Assembly (NCBI GenBank): GCA_030037545.1
Contig: JASHRF010000067.1
Location: 1-33,377, forward strand
Reading direction: 5' to 3'
DNA length: 33,377 nucleotides
Source of the DNA: Acidobacteriaceae bacterium
GTDB taxonomy: Bacteria > Acidobacteriota > Terriglobia > Terriglobales > Acidobacteriaceae
Part shown: positions 7,445 through 17,082 of the stretch, piece after piece
Layout: each line of letters starts with the position of its first letter
Position numbering within the stretch: position 1 is the first letter of the stretch
Made by a program: the position numbers and the translations under genes
Notes under the pieces: model-generated
The model's input: only the letters and a program-made list of their open reading frames with translations
Told to the model about the DNA's origin: nothing
Databases searched by the model: none

Positions 7445-8134
7445 ATGATGCCGCATTGCCCGATGAAATTCCGTTACGTGCGCGGATGGCTGCCGGCGCG
7501 TGTGCGCATTCTCGACATCGGGTGCGGCAACGGCTCGCCCTCGGTGACCAAGCGCTGGTTTCCGGGCTGCCACTACGCCGGCGCGGATATCCAACGCTAC
7601 AACCTCAGCGAGGCCGACCTGACCGCGCTGGACGCCTACTTTCCGCTGGGCACGGACGGGTCGGGCTATAACGCGATTCCCGAAGCGAGCTACGATTTCG
7701 TGATCCTGAATCACGTGATCGAGCACATGGCCGATCCCAAGCCGACCGTGGCGGAGCTCTGCGCCAAACTCAGCCCAGGTGGATACATCTGGATCGCATT
7801 TCCCTCCCAGCGCAGCCTGAGTCTGCCCCATTCCATCGACGAGACGCTGAACTTCTACGACGATCCCACGCACGTGTATGTGCCCGACGTCGAGGAGATC
7901 GCGAATCTGGTGCGGGAAAACGGAGTGCTGGTGCTCCACGCCGGACGCTCGCGCGAAGGATTCCTGACCACGGTGGCCGATGTGTTCAAGCTCGGCAAAA
8001 GGCTGATGAAAAAGCTGGTAACCGGCAAATTCTCCGGCCGAGGCATGTGGTACATCCTCGGCTTTGAAGACCATGTGTTTGGGAAAAAGCCCGATAGCGA
8101 GTCAGCAAGTCGGCGAGCCAGCAAGTCAGCGTGA
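7445..8134 (+). CDS. Class I SAM-dependent methyltransferase
   Basis: A 229-residue protein with a Rossmann-type methyltransferase fold (Methyltransf_11/23-like). Motif I is VRILDIGCGNGSPSV near residue 20, a second acidic SAM-binding strand follows in YAGADIQRYNL near residue 44, and motif IV-like DFVILNHVIEHMADP near residue 86 carries the HVIEH signature common in enzymes acting on sugars, quinones or lipids. PGGYIWIAFPS follows. The substrate cannot be told. The start is uncertain: ATG at 7445, 7448 or 7463 are all possible, with GGAAG just upstream of the first. The last 12 residues, a Ser/Ala/Arg-rich tail, and the TGA stop are encoded by an 8-nt periodic array, so the natural C-terminus may have been altered by it. 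Confidence 0.85.
   Translation: MMPHCPMKFRYVRGWLPARVRILDIGCGNGSPSVTKRWFPGCHYAGADIQRYNLSEADLTALDAYFPLGTDGSGYNAIPEASYDFVILNHVIEHMADPKPTVAELCAKLSPGGYIWIAFPSQRSLSLPHSIDETLNFYDDPTHVYVPDVEEIANLVRENGVLVLHAGRSREGFLTTVADVFKLGKRLMKKLVTGKFSGRGMWYILGFEDHVFGKKPDSESASRRASKSA
8096..8127. repeat. 8-nt periodic degenerate array at the methyltransferase 3' end
   Basis: Four in-phase 8-mers AGCGAGTC, AGCAAGTC, then GGCGAGCC, then AGCAAGTC, followed by AGCGTGAG, which holds the TGA stop of the methyltransferase. It encodes the protein's last residues. Same unit family as 24570-24601, and inverted relative to 8184-8215. Confidence 0.8.
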
Positions 8135-8183
8135 GCCGGCGAAGCCCCTTGGGAACGGAGAAGCGATGATTCTAGATTTTGCC

Positions 8184-8215
8184 GCTGAGTTACTGGCTCG
8201 CTGACTCGCTTCTCA
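8184..8215. repeat. 8-nt periodic degenerate array at the AKR 3' end
   Basis: Four 8-mers on the plus strand (GCTGAGTT, ACTGGCTC, then GCTGACTC, then GCTTCTCA), the complement of the AGCRAGTC family. The last unit contains the TGA stop of the minus-strand aldo/keto reductase. With 8096-8127 it forms an inverted pair across 56 bp between two convergent genes, where it could act as a bidirectional transcript-end structure. Confidence 0.75.
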
Positions 8216-9286
8216 CGGCCGGTCGTAAAACCGGAAGAACAAACTCGGCTTCGATACTGGCTCCGCGCGCGCCACCAGCGCCGCGACCTGCGCGTCGCTC
8301 AAAGGTGTAAACGCCCGTGCCAGGTTCACGTTTTCCTCGAGCTGCGCAATCGAATCGCAGCCCACGATCACCGTACTCACCGGCCGTGAGAGCGTGTAGT
8401 ACATGGCTTCGCGCATGGTGAGCGTGCCCGGCGTGGGCGCCAGCACCATGCCTTCCCACATTTTTTTCTGCACCTCGACGGGCTGTGGCATCCACGTGGA
8501 GAGCAACCGTCCGCGGCCGGGAATCTTCATCCCGATGATGCCCATCTCCCGCTCCACGGCCATGGGCAACAGCGCCTGGTTGAAGCTGTAGTGATGCGGA
8601 TCGGCGGCGTTCAGGGCCATCAAAATCGTGTCGAAGGGATAGCGGCGAATGCCCTCCATCAGCGCCTCGGGCCGGTAATGACCGGTGATGCCCAGGCAGC
8701 GTACCACCTTCTGCTCCTTCATGGCGATGAGCGCTTCCATGGCGCCGTCCTTGGCGAAGACCTCGTCGATATCGGTCATCGTCCCAATGTCGTGCAGTTG
8801 CCACAGGTCCACGTGATCGGTCTCGAGAAGCTGGAGCGATTTCTCGATCATGCGCATAGAGCCGTCGCGCGTGCGCTCCTTGGTCTTGGTAGCGAGAAAG
8901 GCCTCATTGCGCCGATGGGCCATCACGCGGCCCACATACTGCTCGCTCCAGCGCGCTGGCCCGCCGTAGATCGATGAAGTGTCGAGGTAATTCACGCCCA
9001 GATCGAGCGCGCGCTCCACGATGGGCACGGCCACGTCGAAGTTGTTGGGCTTCTCAAGCGCGGCTTGCCCGCCCAGCGAGAAGATGCCGACCTTGTAACC
9101 GGTTTTGCCCAGGTTGCGCGTGGGCATGGCCGTGGGCGTCACCGGATTCGAAGGCAGCGGCGCCATGGTCCGCTTGGTGTCGGCCCAGGCCGCGGGCGCC
9201 AGCAGCGCCGCCGTGGCTACGCCTCCGGCCCTCAAGAATTCACGCCGTCCCGGTTTGCGCAAGGAATCTTTCTCTAAATCGCTCAT
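8213..9286 (-). CDS. Tat-exported aldo/keto reductase family protein
   Basis: NAD(P)H-dependent carbonyl reductase fold of 357 residues. A twin-arginine signal is present (GRREFLRAGG near residues 13-22, then a hydrophobic stretch ending in PAAWA), so export in folded form is likely. The AKR catalytic tetrad can be traced: Asp and Tyr in NYLDTSSIYGG, Lys in AFLATKTKERT and His in VDLWQLHDIG. The C-terminal NADP-binding part has STVIVGCDSIAQLEENVN. It closely follows the layout of the exported aldo/keto reductases common in Acidobacteriota and Planctomycetota. The ATG at 9286 has GGGAGG seven bases upstream and is preferred over an in-frame codon at 9304. The substrate is unknown. Confidence 0.92.
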   Translation of the reverse strand: MSDLEKDSLRKPGRREFLRAGGVATAALLAPAAWADTKRTMAPLPSNPVTPTAMPTRNLGKTGYKVGIFSLGGQAALEKPNNFDVAVPIVERALDLGVNYLDTSSIYGGPARWSEQYVGRVMAHRRNEAFLATKTKERTRDGSMRMIEKSLQLLETDHVDLWQLHDIGTMTDIDEVFAKDGAMEALIAMKEQKVVRCLGITGHYRPEALMEGIRRYPFDTILMALNAADPHHYSFNQALLPMAVEREMGIIGMKIPGRGRLLSTWMPQPVEVQKKMWEGMVLAPTPGTLTMREAMYYTLSRPVSTVIVGCDSIAQLEENVNLARAFTPLSDAQVAALVARAEPVSKPSLFFRFYDRP

Positions 9287-9304
9287 CGCACGCCTCCCAA
9301 TCAT

Positions 9305-9731
9305 AGAGATCGCCTGGTAAGCGATGATAAATCCAAACCCCGCGCGGAAGACAGGAACGTGCCCCTACGACCGGGAATACGACCGGGAAATGCAGGCTGG
9401 GGGTGCGATCAATTGTAGGCGGAGGCTACATGGGCTAGATCCTCGCCGTCTGTCGAGCGGGGTCGAAGCCAGGATCGAGCGCCTTCGCCAGGCGATAGCT
9501 AGCCATGACAGTCTGCAGGTCCTGGAACGCCGCCCCGGCCTTGAGATTCGGCCGGTGAGCCGTGCTACCGTCCCCGGCGACAGCACATGGCAATTTCACT
9601 TCGGCGACAGTCTCTCTGGAATCGCCCGCTCTCAGCGACTCCGCTTGGCAGCCAATCGAGGCCTGATCTGCCTTCTGTGTGGTAGTGCTCAAGCCCCTTG
9701 CTGCAAAATTTTTCTGTCTAGAAATGCTTTA
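9305..9731. other. Intergenic region between the AKR and hsp20 genes (5' part)
   Basis: About 430 bp without a convincing gene. An 11-bp direct repeat ACGACCGGGAA lies at 9367-9377 and 9379-9389, and an imperfect palindrome TGTAG-N7-CTACA sits near 9414-9430. The only open frame with protein-like composition is the doubtful minus-strand one listed separately. Composition turns AT-rich after about 9700, towards the hsp20 regulatory region. Confidence 0.5.
9435..9692 (-). CDS. Doubtful small ORF, hypothetical protein
   Basis: An 85-codon minus-strand frame starting with TTG at 9692 and preceded by AGGGG only one or two bases away. The translation has no recognised motif; its C-terminal half (from DLQTVMASYRLAKALDPGF) looks more protein-like than the rest. 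It might be a remnant of a gene or a chance frame in a 580-bp gap. I list it only because nothing else explains this stretch. Confidence 0.2.
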   Translation of the reverse strand: MSTTTQKADQASIGCQAESLRAGDSRETVAEVKLPCAVAGDGSTAHRPNLKAGAAFQDLQTVMASYRLAKALDPGFDPARQTARI

Positions 9732-9793
9732 GATTCATACACGTATAAAATTATTCTCTTATATGAGTGCAATATGCTCATATTTTATGAATC
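9732..9793. promoter_or_regulatory. Nested inverted repeats upstream of hsp20, HAIR-like core
   Basis: An AT-rich stretch with two nested perfect inverted repeats: outer GATTCATA (9732-9739) with TATGAATC (9786-9793), and inner ATATGAG (9761-9767) with CTCATAT (9777-9783). The inner one contains TGAGT-N7-GCTCA, close to the HAIR operator of HspR (CTTGAGT-N7-ACTCAAG) with the same 7-nt spacing but imperfect outer bases. It lies about 100 bp before hsp20. A TATAGT hexamer at 9802-9807 may be the -10 box. Stress-responsive repression is an inference. Confidence 0.5.
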
Positions 9794-9890
9794 GTTTGTG
9801 CTATAGTTTTATCAGATCAGGTGAGCGCTGGAGCGGGTTTCACCCGGCCAGCCGCCTTATCAAATTTTTGGATGCATCAGGAGGATCGTT

Positions 9891-10349
9891 ATGGCAATCA
9901 CCCGCTGGGACCCTTTTCGTGAAGTCGTTGCTTTGCAGAACCGTATGAACTCGCTTTTCCGTGACATGAACGAAGACAGCGGACCGGTGACCACCGCTGC
10001 GTTCACGCCCGCTGCCGACATCTACGAGGATGACAAGAAAATCGCCATCAAGCTCGAGGTGCCGGGCATCGACGAAAAGGACCTGGATGTCAGCGTGGAG
10101 AACAACACGCTCACCATTAAAGGTGAGCGCAAGTTCGAAAAGGAAGAGAAGGAAGAGAATTTCCATCGCGTGGAGCGGCGCTACGGCAGCTTCTTCCGCG
10201 CTTTCACTCTGCCCTCCACCGTTGACACCGAGCACGTATCCGCCAACTACCAGAACGGCGTGCTGAAGCTGGAACTGAAGAAGAAGCCCGAAGCCCAGCC
10301 CAAGCAGATCAAGGTAAACGTGGAGAAAGGAAAACCGCTGGCGGCGTAA
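9891..10349 (+). CDS. Hsp20-family small heat-shock protein
   Basis: An ATP-independent holdase chaperone of 152 residues. It opens MAITRWDPFREVVALQNRMN, typical of bacterial class A small heat-shock proteins. The alpha-crystallin domain runs from about residue 40 (FTPAADIYEDDKKIAIK) to about 137, with the conserved VPGIDEKDLDVSVENNTLTI and the A-x-x-x-NGVL motif as ANYQNGVLKLEL near residue 121. A short basic C-terminal tail follows, with IKVNV as the likely IxV-type motif. The start has AGGAGG six bases upstream. It precedes clpB by about 200 bp, a sensible pairing because Hsp20 holds unfolded protein for ClpB-driven disaggregation. A hairpin terminator lies between the two genes. Confidence 0.95.
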   Translation: MAITRWDPFREVVALQNRMNSLFRDMNEDSGPVTTAAFTPAADIYEDDKKIAIKLEVPGIDEKDLDVSVENNTLTIKGERKFEKEEKEENFHRVERRYGSFFRAFTLPSTVDTEHVSANYQNGVLKLELKKKPEAQPKQIKVNVEKGKPLAA

Positions 10350-10355
10350 GAAGCC

Positions 10356-10390
10356 AGATTTCAGCCGTCAGCTTTCAGCTTGCAGTTGTG
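10356..10390. repeat. 7-nt periodic degenerate array after hsp20
   Basis: Five in-phase 7-mers beginning with AG: AGATTTC, AGCCGTC, then AGCTTTC, AGCTTGC, then AGTTGTG. It starts six bases after the hsp20 stop. Same TTCAGCT family as 5479-5513, inverted relative to 10506-10540. Confidence 0.8.
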
Positions 10391-10420
10391 TGTGCTGAAG
10401 CTGGCGACACGGATTCAAAC

Positions 10421-10460
10421 GCGCCGGGGTGGCTCATCGCCTCCCGGCGCATCCATTTTT
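10421..10460 (+). terminator. Rho-independent terminator candidate between hsp20 and clpB
   Basis: GC-rich hairpin with arms GCGCCGGG (10421-10428) and CCCGGCGC (10443-10450), an inner GGC/GCC pairing, and a T-run ATTTTT at 10455-10460. It lies between the two periodic arrays. It would end or attenuate the hsp20 transcript before clpB. Confidence 0.6.
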
Positions 10461-10505
10461 GCCAAAGTGATTCGAGAGCATGGACTTTTCCTTCGCGCAG
10501 GAACA

Positions 10506-10540
10506 AGCTGAAAGCTGAGAGCTAATGGCTGACAGCTAGG
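10506..10540. repeat. 7-nt periodic degenerate array leading into the clpB ribosome binding site
   Basis: Five in-phase 7-mers AGCTGAA, AGCTGAG, then AGCTAAT, GGCTGAC, then AGCTAGG. The last unit plus the next AG forms the AGGAG Shine-Dalgarno of clpB, five bases before its ATG. Inverted relative to 10356-10390 across 115 nt. Confidence 0.85.
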
Positions 10541-10547
10541 AGTTTTT

Positions 10548-13181
<2,634 letters not shown>

Positions 13182-13247
13182 TTTGTGCTGGCAGTTCATC
13201 GCCGCCGGCATCCTGTAATTGAATGAGCTGGCAACCGTGCGCCAGGG

Positions 13248-14447
13248 TCAGATGGCGTAATCGGCCTCAGGCACGCTGACTGTTTGCGGGACGGCGCGCC
13301 CTCCCGCAAGCCATTTCTCGCCGGCCAGGTAAAACGGAATCCAAAGCAGGCTGGCCGGGCACATCCACGCCGTCGTGTTGGGCCGGTAGCATAGTTCGAC
13401 AGCTTCCTGCACCGCCAGATACATCAGCATGACGTAAAACGAGCGGTAGGCGCGGCCTGCAGCCAAGCGCATCACTGCGGGCAGAATCAGAACAAAGTCG
13501 TGAAACCAGCAGTATGGTGAGCTGGCAACGGAGACGATCAGCAAGAACGGCAGATGCTCGCCCCAATCCCACTCTCTGCCGTGGCGCGCCCAATACCAGG
13601 CAAACCATGCCAGCCCAACCAGGCAGGGGAGAAATTGCAGCCACTGATGCTGGACGCCGAAGATCAGCCGCAGCACGCCGCCGATGCCGCAGGAAATTTC
13701 CAGAGCCGCCTTCACGCTGCTGCTCAGGTAATGGACCGAGTTAGCGTTGCCGGCGATAGCCACAGCGATCGCCGTGCCGTACGACAGCATCGCTCCAGCC
13801 AGCATGCTCCACACTCTGTTTTGCACCGCCCAAAGCAAAATCGCCAAAAATACCAGATAAAGCAAATGCGGTTTGGCGCCCAGTCCCCAGAGCACGACAC
13901 CTGCCCAAAAGTACTTCTTACTCCGCGTAAGCCATAGAAAAGCTGTCAACGCCAACAACATCAGCGGCGTTACCTGGCCGAGAAACTCAACTACGCCCAT
14001 TACGATAAAAGAAGCGCATACCAGCAAGGCAACCCACCAGCGCCGCGCCGCGCCCCCGTAGTAGCGCCACAACGCCACTGCCGCGCCACAATCGATCGCC
14101 AACGAAATGGCAAACCAGATGGAGCGCGAACGGCCCATCGGCGCCATCGCTGCCAATGCCAGCAAAGGCATGCTCCAGGGCGGAGTAAAAGTGGTCATGG
14201 GAATGGTGTAATTCCAACCCTGCGCCTTTTCCATCGCAAAAATTGCACTGGTTGCATAAGGATCGGCGCCGGCCAGATAGAGCTTGCCGGAAACCCAGTA
14301 GCAAATAAAGTCGTAGAGATACCGTGGCGCCCAAAGCAACGGTAGCCGCAGATATATCAGCCGCGCCAGGCATATAAGGATAAAGGGCAGTTTCAACTCC
14401 GTGCTCTTGCGGAGTTCTGCGGTGCTTTTCGTCACAGTTTGGTTCAT
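13248..14447 (-). CDS. GT87 / DUF2029-type polytopic membrane protein
   Basis: About 399 residues, strongly hydrophobic, with roughly 9-11 predicted membrane segments. The pattern fits the GT87 family (DUF2029, PF09594) of polyprenol-phosphate-sugar dependent mannosyltransferases: a first periplasmic loop with YDFICYWVSGKLYLAGADPYA near residue 45, TPPWSMPLLALAA, GQVTPLMLLALTAFLWL, WGLGAKPHLLYLVF and SPYCWFHDFVLILPAVM. Such enzymes usually mannosylate glycolipids, but the substrate here is unknown. I prefer the ATG at 14447 (MNQTVTKS), preceded by GGGGGAAGG; an in-frame ATG at 14468 would start five bases after the mutS2 stop. The close spacing suggests cotranscription with mutS2, although the functions appear unrelated. 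Confidence 0.75.
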   Translation of the reverse strand: MNQTVTKSTAELRKSTELKLPFILICLARLIYLRLPLLWAPRYLYDFICYWVSGKLYLAGADPYATSAIFAMEKAQGWNYTIPMTTFTPPWSMPLLALAAMAPMGRSRSIWFAISLAIDCGAAVALWRYYGGAARRWWVALLVCASFIVMGVVEFLGQVTPLMLLALTAFLWLTRSKKYFWAGVVLWGLGAKPHLLYLVFLAILLWAVQNRVWSMLAGAMLSYGTAIAVAIAGNANSVHYLSSSVKAALEISCGIGGVLRLIFGVQHQWLQFLPCLVGLAWFAWYWARHGREWDWGEHLPFLLIVSVASSPYCWFHDFVLILPAVMRLAAGRAYRSFYVMLMYLAVQEAVELCYRPNTTAWMCPASLLWIPFYLAGEKWLAGGRAVPQTVSVPEADYAI

Positions 14448-14473
14448 CGATTGCACGCCTTCCCCCATTGCGC

Positions 14474-16945
14474 CTATTGCCGCAACTCCACCAGCGTAGC
14501 CCCTTGTCCCCCCTCGTTCTGCGGCGCTTCGGCGATTCCCGCCACGTGCGGATGGTTCTTCAAAAACTCCCGCACCCCGCGGCGCAAAATCCCCGCACCA
14601 TGCCCATGAATCACGCGCACCCGCGGCAGTCCGGCCAAAAACGCCCGGTCCAGATACTTCTCCAACTCCTCCGTTGCCTCATCCACCGTACACCCGATCA
14701 GGTTGATCTCGATGCGCATGTCGTCGGTGTTTGCGCTGGTTACCGACACGTGCACATTCTTCTGCTGCCGCGCGGCCGCGAGAGGGTTTTCCTTATTCGG
14801 CCCGGAATCCCCTCCAAGATGTGAAGGCTCCGAGAGCTCGTCGCGGCGGACCCGCATTTTGATCGGACCCAGCGCCACCTCGAACACATCCTTCTCAATC
14901 TCCCGCTGCACCACTGCAATCTTGTTCATCGACTTGATGCGCACCTGGTCGCCGGGCGCAATGTGCCGCAGCAAATGCGGCTGCGCGTTGGCGTCGCCCT
15001 GGTCCGCGCCGGTGCGGTGCGCAACCACCGTCTGGTTAAAGCTCTCCTGAAACTCGCGCCGCAGCCGGTTGATTCTCCGCTCGGCTTCTTTCGACAGCTT
15101 TTGCCGCGCCGCGCGATCCTCGATAGCGCGCACGTTCTCGCGCATCTGAAACTCGAAGTCCTTGAGCAGCGACGCCAGCTTTGCTTCCAGCTCCCGCGTG
15201 CGGTTGCGCAGCTCCACATCGCCCTCGCGCGCCAGCTTCGCCCGCTCCTGGTTCAGCGCGTACTGTTGCTCGCGCGCCGCCTTGCGCTCTACTTCAATCT
15301 GCGCCAGCTCGTTGTGCAACCGGCCGAGAAACTTCGCCACGTCCGCCTGCTGCGACCCCAGCCGCTTCCGCGCTTCGGCAATGATGGCGTGATTCAGCCC
15401 CAATCGCTCCGCCGTCTGAATTCCCGCCGAGGCGCCCGGCACGCCCAGGTGAAACTGGTAATTCGGCGTCAGCGTTCGCTCATCCACTCCCGCCGCCGCG
15501 TTGCGCACTCCGGGCGTATTGGCCGCATAGACCTTGAGCGAAGTGTGGTGCGTGGAGATAAGCGTCCACGCGCCCGCAGCGCGGAAAAGATCCGCGATCG
15601 CAACGGCGAGGGCCGCGCCTTCTTCGGGATCGGTGGCCGTGCCCAGCTCATCCAGCAACACCAGCGAGCGCGCATCGGCCAGCCGCGACAGCCGGTCGAG
15701 ATTCGCGATCTGCGCCGAGAACGTCGACAACGCCGCTTCGATCGACTGCGTAACATCAATATCCGCCAGGAAAGCCCTAAATACAGGAAACCTTGCCTGC
15801 GCCGCCGGCACGGGAATCCCCGCCTGCGCCATCATGGCCAGCAGCCCCGTAGTCTTGAGCGCCACCGTCTTGCCGCCCGTGTTCGGGCCGCTGATAATGA
15901 GCTGCCGCTCCTCAGCCGTCAACTCCAGCCCCAGCGGGACAATTTGCCCGCCGCTTTTGCGCAGTCTCTTTTCGAGCAGCGGATGGCGCGCATCCTCAAG
16001 TAGGAGACAGTCTTCTCCAAAAGTTGGCGCCACGCAGTGGAATTCACGCGCAAACCGCGCCCGCGCCAGCAAACTGTCCACCAGAGCGAGCACGCGCGCG
16101 CCCTCGACCAGGCACTCCGCATAGCCACCCACCTGCCGCGTGAGCGCCACAAAGATGCGGTGAATCTCCGCCTGTTCCTCCTCGATGAGCCGCACCAGCT
16201 CGTTGTTCTGCTCAATGGTTTCGAGCGGTTCCACGTACACCGTCTGCCCCGACGAGCTGGCCCCGTGAATCACGCCCGTGACGCGCCGCTTGAGCTCGGC
16301 GCGCACCGGGATCACGAAGCGCTCGCCGCGAATCGTGATCAAATCCTCCTGTGTCGATCCCTCGACCGAGAGCTTGCGCAACGCCGCGCGCAGGCTTTCT
16401 TCGATCAGCCGCTGCTGCCGCTCCTGCTCGCGCCGGACGCGGTTCAGCTCCAGCGAAGCATCGTCGGCCGGCGATCCATCCGGCTGAATGGTGCGCTCAA
16501 TCGACGCGGCCAAAGGCCGCAAACTCGCCGTCAAGGCAGCCGAAAGCTCCAACAGTCCCGGCAACTTGCCCGCAATCCGTGCCGGCGGCTCGCGCAGCAG
16601 CGCCTGCCACGCCCCGATATCGTTGGCCAGTCGCGCAATAGCTTGTAATTCCGCCGCCTCCAGCGCCGCATCGGGAATTCTTGCTTTAGCCGCAAGCTGC
16701 GTGGGATCGAACAATCCGCCCAGCGCAATCGAAACCTCTTCCTCGATGAGAAGCCGCACTTCGCCCGTCAACTGGTGCTGTCGCGCGGTCCACTCCTCAT
16801 CGGTCGAAGGCGCGAGCGCAAGAATCGCCGCACGCCCCACCGGCGACGCCGCAAACCCCGCCACCAGCGCCAGCAGCGGCTCCCATTCGAGAGCGGCAAG
16901 GTCGGCGTTCGTCGCCGGCAACGGAATAGGATCGAGCAAGGCCAT
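14474..16945 (-). CDS. mutS2: MutS2, Smr-domain MutS-family ATPase
   Basis: MutS2 proteins act on branched DNA and, in some bacteria, on collided ribosomes; they are not part of standard mismatch repair. The protein has about 823 residues. It lacks the MutS mismatch-recognition domain and starts directly with the lever/clamp region. The ATPase part has Walker A GPNTGGKTVALKT near residue 350 and Walker B LVLLDELGTATDPEEG near residue 427, followed by STHHTSLK. A long charged coiled coil covers about residues 500-620, and a C-terminal Smr nuclease domain (about 745-823) has the HGHGAGILRRGVREFL motif. The start is the ATG at 16945, two codons inside a GTG at 16951. It is followed closely by the GT87 gene. 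Confidence 0.96.
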   Translation of the reverse strand: MALLDPIPLPATNADLAALEWEPLLALVAGFAASPVGRAAILALAPSTDEEWTARQHQLTGEVRLLIEEEVSIALGGLFDPTQLAAKARIPDAALEAAELQAIARLANDIGAWQALLREPPARIAGKLPGLLELSAALTASLRPLAASIERTIQPDGSPADDASLELNRVRREQERQQRLIEESLRAALRKLSVEGSTQEDLITIRGERFVIPVRAELKRRVTGVIHGASSSGQTVYVEPLETIEQNNELVRLIEEEQAEIHRIFVALTRQVGGYAECLVEGARVLALVDSLLARARFAREFHCVAPTFGEDCLLLEDARHPLLEKRLRKSGGQIVPLGLELTAEERQLIISGPNTGGKTVALKTTGLLAMMAQAGIPVPAAQARFPVFRAFLADIDVTQSIEAALSTFSAQIANLDRLSRLADARSLVLLDELGTATDPEEGAALAVAIADLFRAAGAWTLISTHHTSLKVYAANTPGVRNAAAGVDERTLTPNYQFHLGVPGASAGIQTAERLGLNHAIIAEARKRLGSQQADVAKFLGRLHNELAQIEVERKAAREQQYALNQERAKLAREGDVELRNRTRELEAKLASLLKDFEFQMRENVRAIEDRAARQKLSKEAERRINRLRREFQESFNQTVVAHRTGADQGDANAQPHLLRHIAPGDQVRIKSMNKIAVVQREIEKDVFEVALGPIKMRVRRDELSEPSHLGGDSGPNKENPLAAARQQKNVHVSVTSANTDDMRIEINLIGCTVDEATEELEKYLDRAFLAGLPRVRVIHGHGAGILRRGVREFLKNHPHVAGIAEAPQNEGGQGATLVELRQ

Positions 16946-17004
16946 ACCCACTCATTATCTCAGCGATCGAATTGCGCTATGTAACTCGGCGCTCGTCACG
17001 GTTT

Positions 17005-17082
17005 GGAAAGATTCCCTCAGGGACTGAAGCCCGGCTGTGTTTTGCGGCTTTTGCGGCACGGCTGAAGCCGTGCCCTTTCAAG
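17005..17082 (-). repeat. REP-like palindromic element, copy A
   Basis: Contains a perfect 20-bp stem GGCACGGCTGAAGCCGTGCC at 17055-17074 (9-bp arms) and, about 20 bp further, the second conserved block (GGGCTTCAGTCCCTGAGGGA read on the minus strand, around 17014-17033). It lies between the symporter and mutS2. The element's outer TTGAAAGGG provides the TGA stop of the symporter at 17078-17080. Related to copies at 21223 and 33167. Confidence 0.85.

Noticed and set aside
9324..9806. A 160-codon plus-strand open frame ahead of hsp20
   Set aside because: It starts weakly, runs through the AT-rich regulatory region and has no protein-like pattern.
9779..9807. Full sigma70 promoter for hsp20
   Set aside because: TATAGT at 9802-9807 is a fair -10, but no -35 hexamer lies at the proper distance, so only the repeats are listed.
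14963..16003. A 346-codon plus-strand open frame
   Set aside because: Antisense to mutS2, Arg/Leu-rich shadow translation with no recognisable domain.
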